A stretch of 64,000 nucleotides of DNA from positions 1 through 64,000 of the forward strand of contig VMSV01000067.1 of the NCBI GenBank assembly GCA_013791935.1. Reading direction: 5' to 3'. The translations under genes and the position numbers were made by a program. Each line of letters starts with the position of its first letter. The stretch's first letter is position 1. This DNA comes from Desulfobacteraceae bacterium (lineage in GTDB: Bacteria > Desulfobacterota > Desulfobacteria > Desulfobacterales > UBA5616). Positions 1 through 8,022 of the stretch are shown here, one piece after another. The notes below the pieces were generated by a model. That model did not search any database. It was not told where the DNA came from and saw only the letters and a program-made list of their open reading frames with translations.

Positions 1-282
1 CCTGAATCCGGGGTTTTGCCATGTGGTGCTGACTTACCCGGAGACTGGGCCTTATATGCTGTTTCTGTTCGTCGGCTCATAGTTTTGCACTCGGGGTTGG
101 ACGCTCCCCAGGGGGTCGCTCTTACCTTCGGCAAGCCTTGCGCTTCGCTCAGCCTTCAGACCTTTCCTCACGGAAACGCCCTTGCCGTCGGCTAATGTTT
201 GTGTCAATGTCTTTCGACATCGACAGGATTCACACATAGGGGACTTACACCCCATAAATTCACGCCCATGCCGGGCGTACAC
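1..282 (-). mobile_element. Group II intron, 5' portion (continues off the left edge)
   Basis: Minus strand from 282 reads GTGTACGCCCGGCATGGGCGTGAATTTATGGGGTGTAAGTCCCC..., resembling the GUGCGCCCGGCAUGGGC... 5' end and early domain I of bacterial group II introns. No RT ORF in the window. Confidence 0.65.
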
Positions 283-293
283 CACTGCTTTGA

Positions 294-333
294 GAGGGAC
301 TTTTGCTACGCTGCCGCTTCGCAAAAGCCCCTC
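294..333 (-). repeat. Stem-loop in the 5' exon next to the intron insertion point
   Basis: GAGGGACTTTTGC(294-306)/GCAAAAGCCCCTC(321-333): 13-bp inverted repeat with one mismatch, 14-nt loop. Confidence 0.7.
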
Positions 334-416
334 AAGCATACGTTCTATATTCTTTCCAATTGACATGATATGCATAATGTGAGATATTTATGCATACAGA
401 TAAAGGAGGCTTGACT

Positions 417-620
417 ATGAGAACAACCCTTGATTTGCCTGACGATTTATTGAGTGAAGCAATGAAGGCGGCACATGTAAATACCAAAACAAAAGTCATC
501 ATTACAGCGTTAGAGGAATTGATCCGGAAATCAAAAATTTCTGAGTTAAAACGATACAAAGGAAAAATCGATTTAGACATTGACTTGGATACTATTCGAG
601 GACGCCAATGTCGGTATTAG
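417..620 (+). CDS. vapB: VapB-type antitoxin
   Basis: MRTTLDLPDDLLSEAMKAAHVNTKTKVIITALEELIRKSK..., ribbon-helix-helix; overlaps a PIN gene. Confidence 0.85.
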   Translation: MRTTLDLPDDLLSEAMKAAHVNTKTKVIITALEELIRKSKISELKRYKGKIDLDIDLDTIRGRQCRY

Positions 621-988
621 TTGATACCTCAATATGGGTAGAGTACTTAAGATCTGGAAATTTTTCTGAAAAGCTTGATTTTTTTATAGATGAAAATCTT
701 ATCGTGACAAACGACCTTATCCTGGCTGAGCTTGTACCGTTTCTAAAGGTTCGCAACCAAAAAAAGTTAATTTCCTTATTACGAAATATCAGGCGGTTGG
801 ATCTATTTATCGATTGGAATCAAATTATTGATTATCAATACAAATGCTTGAAAAATGGAATTAACGGTGTTGGCATTCCAGATCTAATTATAGCCCAAAA
901 TGCGATACAAAATGAATGCGAACTTTTTTCTCAGGACAATCATTTTTTTTTAATGAGGGACATCTTAAACTTCAACATACAGCGATAA
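608..988 (+). CDS. vapC: PIN-domain toxin VapC
   Basis: MSVLVDTSIWVEYLRSGN...; PIN acidic motifs; paired with vapB. Confidence 0.88.
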   Translation: MSVLVDTSIWVEYLRSGNFSEKLDFFIDENLIVTNDLILAELVPFLKVRNQKKLISLLRNIRRLDLFIDWNQIIDYQYKCLKNGINGVGIPDLIIAQNAIQNECELFSQDNHFFLMRDILNFNIQR

Positions 989-1070
989 GAAATGTGCCGA
1001 ACCTCACCATTCACTGGATTTGCAGGAGCGGGCCGCCTTGGTTTTGGCCTTATTTGGTAGAAGGGAGATT

Positions 1071-1139
1071 GGTGTCACATCTTGTATAGTGAATAGTTTA
1101 TCAGGAGGTCGACTTGTTCACAATTTAAAATGTGACACC
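1071..1139. repeat. Inverted repeat GGTGTCACAT...ATGTGACACC
   Basis: Perfect 10-bp arms at 1071-1080 and 1130-1139. Confidence 0.6.
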
Positions 1140-1268
1140 TATTATGTTCAGGCACTTCGAGGGTATCTCGGAACTGAAAGTCCTGACGGAAAGATAGTGT
1201 CATGAAAGGCCAATGCATATCAAGTCAGACAGGTGCTTATGGCTATCGAGAAATCGGGGGCCCTCCAT

Positions 1269-1449
1269 GGTTTTAAAAAATGATCGATACACCTATCGCG
1301 CAACCTGGTCTGAAGAGAACCAAGAATACGTAGGATTATGCGCGGAGTTTCCGAGTTTGAGCTGGCTGGCGCCTTCTCCGGAAACCGCCTTGAAGGGAAT
1401 CCGGGAATTGGTTTCCGAAGAGCCTTGCGACATGGAGAAAATGGAATGA
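1269..1449 (+). pseudogene. HicB-family antitoxin, C-terminally truncated
   Basis: MVLKNDRYTYRATWSEENQEYVGLCAEFPSLSWLAPSPETALKGIRELV... then a short frame-shifted tail; no HicA partner. Confidence 0.6.
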
Positions 1450-2048
1450 CACGACGATTATTATTCCTGCCCGGTGCCGGTGCGGACCCGGATTTTTGGA
1501 AACCCTTGGGGAATTTACTACCGGACACCTGGGAGAAGATCTATTTCGGATGGCCTGGCCTGGGAAATCAGAAGCGTGATCCGGCCATAAACTGCCTGGA
1601 TGATCTTGTGACCCTGGTGGAGGAGTCCTTGTGCTATTCGCCTGTGGATCTGTTGGCCCAATCCATGGGGGGAAGTGTTGCCGTTCGGCTCTTGCTGAAA
1701 CACCCGGAAAAGATCCGGCGGGTGGTTTTTACGGCCACAGGAGCAGGTCTTCCCATGGCTGATTATGGCGGAGCGGATTGGAAAACCGAGTATCAAAAAA
1801 AATATCCCGAGGCTTCCCTGTGGTTTGTGAATGAAAACCGGGATTTCACCCCTGAAATCCCCAAAATTTCCCAACCAATTCTGATTTTTTGCGGAGATGC
1901 GGATGACATTTGTCCCTTGGCTGTTGGGAAGCGACTTGTTGCGCTTTATCCCAATGCAAACCTTGAAATCGTCCCCGGGGGGGATCATATCTTCGCCCAC
2001 GACCGGCCGCAGAAAATCGTTGAAGCCATTAGGAGTCACCTCAGATAG
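1446..2048 (+). CDS. Alpha/beta hydrolase
   Basis: LLFLPGAGADPDFW..., nucleophile elbow AQSMGGS, GGDHIFAHDRP near the C-terminus. Confidence 0.8.
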   Translation: MTRRLLFLPGAGADPDFWKPLGNLLPDTWEKIYFGWPGLGNQKRDPAINCLDDLVTLVEESLCYSPVDLLAQSMGGSVAVRLLLKHPEKIRRVVFTATGAGLPMADYGGADWKTEYQKKYPEASLWFVNENRDFTPEIPKISQPILIFCGDADDICPLAVGKRLVALYPNANLEIVPGGDHIFAHDRPQKIVEAIRSHLR

Positions 2049-2165
2049 ATCATAAAAAAGGAACAGAGCCAATTGGTTGATTAAGGAGTTTTGGGCAGGC
2101 CCCTGGGATGGATAACCTTCAAAGTCTGAGCCGAAGATGCCTCTCTCTATGATAAAAAATACCGA

Positions 2166-2193
2166 GGCCTGCTTTAGAGAAGTAAAGCAGGCC
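2166..2193. terminator. Bidirectional intrinsic terminator-like hairpin
   Basis: GGCCTGCTTTA-gagaag-TAAAGCAGGCC, perfect 11-bp stem between convergent genes. Confidence 0.6.
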
Positions 2194-2223
2194 CCTTGCA
2201 TTTTAAAAAGGTCACACCCTGAT

Positions 2224-2718
2224 TCACTTCTTTTGCAGGTGCTTGATTAAACCTCCGGACTGAAGGACTTCCATCAGAAACGTTGGAACAGGTTCGGCTT
2301 TCATTTTTTGTCGGGTGGTTACATTGACGATGTTTCCGGTGGAAAATTCAATCTCCAGAAGGTCATCCGGGTTGACGTTTTGGGTAATCCCCGGACAGAT
2401 CACGATGGGAAAGGCATAAAAAATGGCCATGCGATACCATAAGGGATAAAAAGATTCCGCAACCAGGGCAGCCACACCGACCTTTTTCAACGAAACAATG
2501 CCCTGCTGGTGGGGATGTCCGTATCCGAAATTTTTCCCTGCAATCATGACATCCCCGGGTTGAACACGCTTTGCAAATTCCGGATCAAAATCCCGCAAAC
2601 ATACCTCACCCAGAACCTCAGCATTGCTCTCTGCAATATATTTTGAACCAACAATGAGATCGGCATTGAAATTGTCACCAAACTTCCAGACTGTTTTTCC
2701 TTGAATTTTTTCTTCCAT
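2224..2718 (-). CDS. Aconitase-family dehydratase small subunit (LeuD / 2,3-dimethylmalate dehydratase small-subunit-like)
   Basis: MEEKIQGKTVWKFGDNFNADLIVGSKYI...GDVMIAGKNFGYGHPHQQ...; adjacent to the large subunit. Confidence 0.85.
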   Translation of the reverse strand: MEEKIQGKTVWKFGDNFNADLIVGSKYIAESNAEVLGEVCLRDFDPEFAKRVQPGDVMIAGKNFGYGHPHQQGIVSLKKVGVAALVAESFYPLWYRMAIFYAFPIVICPGITQNVNPDDLLEIEFSTGNIVNVTTRQKMKAEPVPTFLMEVLQSGGLIKHLQKK

Positions 2719-2732
2719 GGTTAAACCTCTCC

Positions 2733-3968
2733 TTATAGGGAACGCGGATCCGTAATTTTGCCACAAACAGCCGAAGCTGTGACCACGGCCGGATTTGCCA
2801 TGTAAATATCGGCTTCCGTTGAACCCAATCGTCCGGGGACATTCATGGTGCCGGTGGAAATACAGACTTCGCCGGGAAGCATCTGGGCCAAACCTCCATA
2901 GCATGTACCGCAAGACGGCGGTCCCACCAGGGCGCCGGCCTTGACAAATATTTCAATCAATCCTTCCCGGCTGGCATCCGCCATGATGGCTGGCGTGATG
3001 GGCGTGATCATAAATCGGACACCCGGCGCCACGGGATGATCTTTTAAAATGGCTGCTGCGATTCGAAGGTCTTCCATGCGGCCGCCGGCACAGGTGCCGA
3101 TAATGGCCTGGTCTATTTTGGTTCCCGCAACCTCCTGGACGGTTTTGATGTAAAAGACATCAGGGGGGGTGACCACCATGGGTTCAAGGGTTGAAAGGTC
3201 ATAATCCAGTACTTCCGAATAGGATGCATCCTCATCGCCAAGCACTTCCTGCCAGGGTTCTTTGGTTTTACCCGAAAGATAGGCTCGGGTTATTTCATCC
3301 GGCGGAATAATCGCCGTTTCTGCAGATAAATACTGAACGGAATTGCAAAGCACCATCCGGCTTTCCATGCTCATGCCGGCCAGTCCCGGACCGCTAAATT
3401 CAATCACTTTCCCCTGGGCTCCATCCGGGCCGATATCCGCCACAATTTTTTCAAAAAGATCCCGACTGGTCACATGCCGTCCAAAAGACCCGTGAATATT
3501 GATCCGGATGGTCTCCGGGACTTTGATCCAGGCCTTTCCGGTGAGAAAAATACTGATCACATCGGAACCGATGCCAAGGCAGTAGGCTCCGAAAGCCCCG
3601 AGCGTACTCACATGGGGGTCTGCGTGGGCCACAAAGGTTCCCGGCAGAATCAATCCTTCTTCTGCATAGAGTTGAAAGCCGATTCCGGTTTTCCCCACGT
3701 CGTAAAATTTCTTAATCCCGAATTTCTTAACCGTTGACCGGAAGTTCCGGTGCAGTTTTGCGATCTGCTCGTTGGGAGGCGAAAAATAATGGTCGATATT
3801 CAAAGCCACCCGGTCCGGGTCGATGTTGATGTTTTTCATCAACCCGTCAAATCCCGGCCAATCATAAAGCATGACAAGGTCAGGCTCCACATGGACAATC
3901 TCTCCGGGCGTCACTTGGTCTCTGCCACATTTTGCGGCAATAATTTTTTGAGAAATGGTCAAGCTCAC
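2733..3968 (-). CDS. Aconitase-family dehydratase large subunit (LeuC / 2,3-dimethylmalate dehydratase large-subunit-like)
   Basis: MSLTISQKIIAAKCGRDQVTPGEIVHVEPDLVMLYDWPG...; TCAGGRMEDL and GPPSCGTCYGG Fe-S ligand regions. Confidence 0.88.
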   Translation of the reverse strand: MSLTISQKIIAAKCGRDQVTPGEIVHVEPDLVMLYDWPGFDGLMKNINIDPDRVALNIDHYFSPPNEQIAKLHRNFRSTVKKFGIKKFYDVGKTGIGFQLYAEEGLILPGTFVAHADPHVSTLGAFGAYCLGIGSDVISIFLTGKAWIKVPETIRINIHGSFGRHVTSRDLFEKIVADIGPDGAQGKVIEFSGPGLAGMSMESRMVLCNSVQYLSAETAIIPPDEITRAYLSGKTKEPWQEVLGDEDASYSEVLDYDLSTLEPMVVTPPDVFYIKTVQEVAGTKIDQAIIGTCAGGRMEDLRIAAAILKDHPVAPGVRFMITPITPAIMADASREGLIEIFVKAGALVGPPSCGTCYGGLAQMLPGEVCISTGTMNVPGRLGSTEADIYMANPAVVTASAVCGKITDPRSL

Positions 3969-3987
3969 GAATGATATCCTTTCCCGA

Positions 3988-4860
3988 TTATTTAGATAGG
4001 GTAAACGGAAATTTATTGTCTACGTCCAAACTCTGCCGAAGGCCGATAAAATTAAAAAACGAGCGATAATCCAAGGCTTTAATCCGGTCCGCCGTTTCAT
4101 GGACCGTCCCTTTGGTCCTGAGCTCGGCAGCCATATCCATCATGGCTTTGGTGGCCGCGAAGAGAAGTTCCACCGGGTAGGCCACCAATCCCCGGACACC
4201 CATCTCTTCCATCTCTTTGGGTGTAATTCCCACCATGGGTGAAAGGTAGACCCACAAGGGGGCCTTGATTTCCTTGGCCACGCGCTCAAATTCCTCCCGG
4301 GTCTGGGGAAGCGGTGTAACCATGTCAGCCCCGGCTTCGGCATAGGCATTGCAGCGGTCGATCTGCTCTTCCATGGAAACAATGTCCGCATCGGTTCTGG
4401 CTGCGATGATGAAATCCGGATCATTCCTGGCATCCAGGGCGCATTTGATTTTTGAAACCATGGTTTCTTTGGACACGATTTTTTTGAATTTTTTCAGAGA
4501 TCCGCAAAACACCGGATGAACCTGATCTTCAATAAAAATACCGGCCACGCCAGCCCGTTCAAACTCCCGAACCGTTCGTTGAAGATTTCCGGCTCCTCCG
4601 TACCCGGCTTCAGCATCGGCCAGACAGGGAACGTTTACTGCCCCTGCAATATTCCGGGCCTGGTTCACCACCTCACTCATGGTCAGCATCCCGGAATCCG
4701 GGGCCCCCAAAAGGCTGGCTTCCAGACCAAAACCCGAGATGAAAACCGTCTCAAACCCTGCCTGCTCTATGATTTTTGCACTGAGCGCATCATGGGCGCC
4801 GGCGGTGACCAACAGCTTGTTTTCCTGGAATAGTTTTCTCAACATCTTTGTTTTACTCAT
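3988..4860 (-). CDS. Isocitrate lyase/PEP mutase-superfamily lyase (methylisocitrate or 2,3-dimethylmalate lyase-like)
   Basis: LLVTAGAHDALSAKIIEQAGFETVFISGFG...LADAEAGYGG...GIFIEDQVHPVFCGS...IAARTDA. Confidence 0.87.
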   Translation of the reverse strand: MSKTKMLRKLFQENKLLVTAGAHDALSAKIIEQAGFETVFISGFGLEASLLGAPDSGMLTMSEVVNQARNIAGAVNVPCLADAEAGYGGAGNLQRTVREFERAGVAGIFIEDQVHPVFCGSLKKFKKIVSKETMVSKIKCALDARNDPDFIIAARTDADIVSMEEQIDRCNAYAEAGADMVTPLPQTREEFERVAKEIKAPLWVYLSPMVGITPKEMEEMGVRGLVAYPVELLFAATKAMMDMAAELRTKGTVHETADRIKALDYRSFFNFIGLRQSLDVDNKFPFTLSK

Positions 4861-4896
4861 ATTCCCTCCTGGGTTCTCCGGGCCGACCGGGACCGG

Positions 4897-6387
4897 CTAA
4901 CAAAGCCGGTCTCCAAATGACGGCTCAATATTAAAAATGGCTGAATCGTCAGCCTGATCGTCCAACCCGGCCAGATACCGGGCCAGCTTTTTCTTGTCAT
5001 CAAAATCATATTCGGCGTTGAGGGCGATGGTTTCCATAATCGGAGATCCGCCACCGTGAACGCCTGCAATTTTATACCATGACGCCATGGGTGAAGTTCC
5101 AATGTCTTCCACAAATTTCCAGATCTTCAAAGATTCTTCAGCAGAAAAACCGGGATTTCGCACAATAAATTTTGCAAGATGGTCCATGTTCTCCCCTGCT
5201 TTGAAATCTTCGTGAAAGGGAAGGGTTGCGGCAATGCCGCCGGCAATCTCGGTCAAAAGGTTGTATTCGTGATAGATGAGTTCTCCTGTGAGATGACGTC
5301 CCACATTGGCGTAGATGGAATTGGGGAAGAACACGCCGCTGGAAGTCTTTTCGCCGAACAATGCCGCTGACACTCCGGCCGCATAGGCCAGGGAAGAAGC
5401 AATGGCAAATTCCGCCAGTTTTTCCCTCACATGGGATACGCGATGCACATTATTGGCTTCGGCGGCCAGAATGGACGCTCCGCAAAGAATATCGGATAAG
5501 GCGGGTTTGCACCCGCAATAACTGTGCCGATGACTGTTGGCGAACAGCATGGCCATGCGCCGCCCGAAACGCCACTCGCCACACATGAAAACCCGGTCTT
5601 CAGGAATGAACACGTTTTCAAACACGATGACGGAATCGGACACCCCGTGGCGGCAGAAGGGGGATGCTTCCGGATCATCCTTATCCCTGAGCCACACCGG
5701 ACGGGTAATAATTTTAACGCCTTCGGCATCGGCAGGAACGGCAAAAGCCACCGCAAAGTCCCTGTCCTCTTCCATCAGGGCTCTTGTGGGAAGTACAAAT
5801 ATTTCATCCGCATACGCCGCCTGGGTAATGGACATTTTATAGCCGGAAACCACAATGCCGTCCGGTCGTTTTTCAACCACATGGACGTAGGCATCGGGAT
5901 TGGCCTGCTCGTGGGGCCGTTTCAACCGATCGCCCTTGCTGTCGGTCTGTGCGCAACAGCCGTCCAGATCATTGGCCTGATACCATTTCAGATAATTCAA
6001 AAACCGCTGATGATAGTCAATTCCTACGCTGTCCTCCATTTCCTTGGTACATACGGCAAGGGCAATAATCGCGTCTTGTCCCATGCATCGTTGAATACAG
6101 CCGCCGGCCCGACGCGCGCCGATGCGGATCATTTTTTGCTTCTGCATCAAATCATAGGGATTTTGCGGAAGATGATTCCAGCGGTTGATTTCCTCGCCGG
6201 TGAGATGGGAGGTGGTGGAAATCAAACCGCTGAATTTCGGATCACCCGCCAAATCATATGTAATATCCAAAACATTGATACCCGGACGAAGTCTGGCATC
6301 ATCCCTGCCCACCGGGAGGCCGCCGATGAAGATATTGGGTTTTAAGTTGAATAAACGGTCATGATACTCCTGCTTGGTTTTAATCAT
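4897..6387 (-). CDS. 4-hydroxybutyryl-CoA dehydratase / 4-hydroxyphenylacetate 3-hydroxylase family
   Basis: MIKTKQEYHDRLFNLKPNIFIGG...; CIQRC (Cx3C) and HRHSYCGC (Hx6C) match the Fe-S ligand pattern of AbfD-type dehydratases. Confidence 0.83.
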   Translation of the reverse strand: MIKTKQEYHDRLFNLKPNIFIGGLPVGRDDARLRPGINVLDITYDLAGDPKFSGLISTTSHLTGEEINRWNHLPQNPYDLMQKQKMIRIGARRAGGCIQRCMGQDAIIALAVCTKEMEDSVGIDYHQRFLNYLKWYQANDLDGCCAQTDSKGDRLKRPHEQANPDAYVHVVEKRPDGIVVSGYKMSITQAAYADEIFVLPTRALMEEDRDFAVAFAVPADAEGVKIITRPVWLRDKDDPEASPFCRHGVSDSVIVFENVFIPEDRVFMCGEWRFGRRMAMLFANSHRHSYCGCKPALSDILCGASILAAEANNVHRVSHVREKLAEFAIASSLAYAAGVSAALFGEKTSSGVFFPNSIYANVGRHLTGELIYHEYNLLTEIAGGIAATLPFHEDFKAGENMDHLAKFIVRNPGFSAEESLKIWKFVEDIGTSPMASWYKIAGVHGGGSPIMETIALNAEYDFDDKKKLARYLAGLDDQADDSAIFNIEPSFGDRLC

Positions 6388-7789
6388 TGATTTCTCCATA
6401 ATTTTGATGGATTGCACCGGTAACGTGAATGACTTCGCCGGTAATATAGTCCGAGGCCTCTGCGGAAAGAAAACCCACCGTATCCGCCAGGTCATCAATT
6501 TTCCCCAACCGTTTTAAGGAGATCTTTTCCAGAATCCGGGGAGTTAATTTGCTTTCGATGGGGGATGGGCGAGGGGTTTTGAGAAAACCGGGAATGACGC
6601 AATTTACTTTTTTCCCGTAGGGACCGGATTTTCGGCTGAGTTCCCGGGTCAGGGCGATGGCTCCGGCCAGAGCGGTTTCAAAACGAATGGGATTCAAATA
6701 CCGGTCCCAGCGCCAGGGGGCCACATAAATCATTCGATCCGGCTGACGGACGGAGGCATTTTTTAAGAAATATTGCGCCAGGTCCTGGGCTGCCCGCAGC
6801 TGCTCCTCAAATCGCCTTCCGGCATCGAAAACATCCTGTTCGGATGGGGGATATTCCGTGTTTCCCTGGCCAAGATCATGAACATACACATCGATTGCCC
6901 CGTATTCAGCGGCGATGCTTTCATACGCCTCAGGGGTTAACGGGCCGTATTCTTCCGAGGAGAAAAAGCGGATTTTGGGATCATCTATAAAGGAAACGGG
7001 ATATTCCCTGGAAGTCAGAATATTTTTCGTAAAAACGGCCAACCGGGCATTCCCGGCAACAAGCCTGCTGATGATGGCAGACGCCGGTATGGTTCCACCA
7101 TTTGCAATGAAGATGGTTTTTCCATCCAGGTCATGTTTTTCTTTTCTTCCCGGAGATTCCATGCGCTCATTTTTTGGGGTCAACCCGTTTAAGACCATGT
7201 CCAGGATTTCATTGGCCGCGTCTGAAGCCGTCACATGACCCCGCAAATCCCATCTTTTGAGAACCCACGCATCTATCATGCCTTTAATCAGGTTGGCATT
7301 GAGCCGAACAATGCACGGTTTGATCAATCCCCGGGCGATACACTCTTCCAAAACCAGTTCAAACCGTTGCAGATGTTCCCGTTCCGCACTTAGAAGCTTG
7401 TAGAGATATTCATTCTTCAGGATGTGACTGTAGTAATACAATATGAGGATGGCGTCCGCGGTTTTGTCCATGATGGAAAATTCAAAACGCACCATGCGCC
7501 GGAGCTTTTCAATGGGATCGGCAATTTGTGCCGTGACCTGTTCAAGGCCGTCTAAAAGCAGCCCGTACACATATTCATGGATGAGGTAGATGATGTCTTC
7601 TTTACCACCGACATAATCATAAATATTTCCGTAGCTTAGTTTTGCATTTGCAGCCAGATCCTTCAGGGTGGCCTTGTGGAATCCTTTTTGGGAAAAAAGT
7701 TTGATGGCCGCAAGAACGATCTGCTCCCTGCGCTTTTCAACGAGTTCCTGGTTTTTGACGGTTGTGGATATTTGGGTCACGGACATCAT
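6380..7789 (-). CDS. TetR-family regulator fused to a degenerate SDR domain
   Basis: N-terminal TetR HTH (RREQIVLAAIKLFSQKGFHKATLKDLAANAKLSYGNIYDYVGGKEDI); C-terminal SDR-like fold (VNCVIPGFLKTP..., DYITGEVIHVTGA) in one continuous ORF. Confidence 0.82.
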   Translation of the reverse strand: MMSVTQISTTVKNQELVEKRREQIVLAAIKLFSQKGFHKATLKDLAANAKLSYGNIYDYVGGKEDIIYLIHEYVYGLLLDGLEQVTAQIADPIEKLRRMVRFEFSIMDKTADAILILYYYSHILKNEYLYKLLSAEREHLQRFELVLEECIARGLIKPCIVRLNANLIKGMIDAWVLKRWDLRGHVTASDAANEILDMVLNGLTPKNERMESPGRKEKHDLDGKTIFIANGGTIPASAIISRLVAGNARLAVFTKNILTSREYPVSFIDDPKIRFFSSEEYGPLTPEAYESIAAEYGAIDVYVHDLGQGNTEYPPSEQDVFDAGRRFEEQLRAAQDLAQYFLKNASVRQPDRMIYVAPWRWDRYLNPIRFETALAGAIALTRELSRKSGPYGKKVNCVIPGFLKTPRPSPIESKLTPRILEKISLKRLGKIDDLADTVGFLSAEASDYITGEVIHVTGAIHQNYGEIND

Positions 7790-7811
7790 CTCCAGAAAAA
7801 ACCGATTGTTT

Positions 7812-7826
7812 AATCAGAATCTGATT
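7812..7826. promoter_or_regulatory. Palindromic candidate operator
   Basis: AATCAGA-A-TCTGATT, 23 bp upstream of the TetR-SDR start in the divergent intergenic region. Confidence 0.5.
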
Positions 7827-8022
7827 GACTAATCACTTTATTAAATGAGACTTGGTTTGCTGTCAATAAAAAAAGATAACCATCTATACATAGACCCGAG
7901 CCCAACCCGGGCGACATGTAGAAACTTGACTTCAAAAGTTTTATGTCTCATAACGGTTTTTATTTATTCAACCATCGAATTACCTGTAAGTTTACCCTGA
8001 ATCCCTAAAAGGAGAAATTACC

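Noticed and set aside
52-375. 107-aa minus-strand ORF at the left edge
   Set aside because: It overlaps the group II intron 5' region and an exon hairpin; low-complexity composition, no domain. Treated as non-coding.
1518-2201. Long antisense ORF opposite the alpha/beta hydrolase, and many similar antisense ORFs (for example 5524..6345, 8005..8679, 19502..20251, 26816..27406, 44540..45370)
   Set aside because: Shadow ORFs opposite clear conserved genes; no recognisable domains.
2224-3968. Straight assignment as leuCD
   Set aside because: No leuA/leuB nearby, and the neighbours are lyase and dehydratase genes; kept as family-level calls only.
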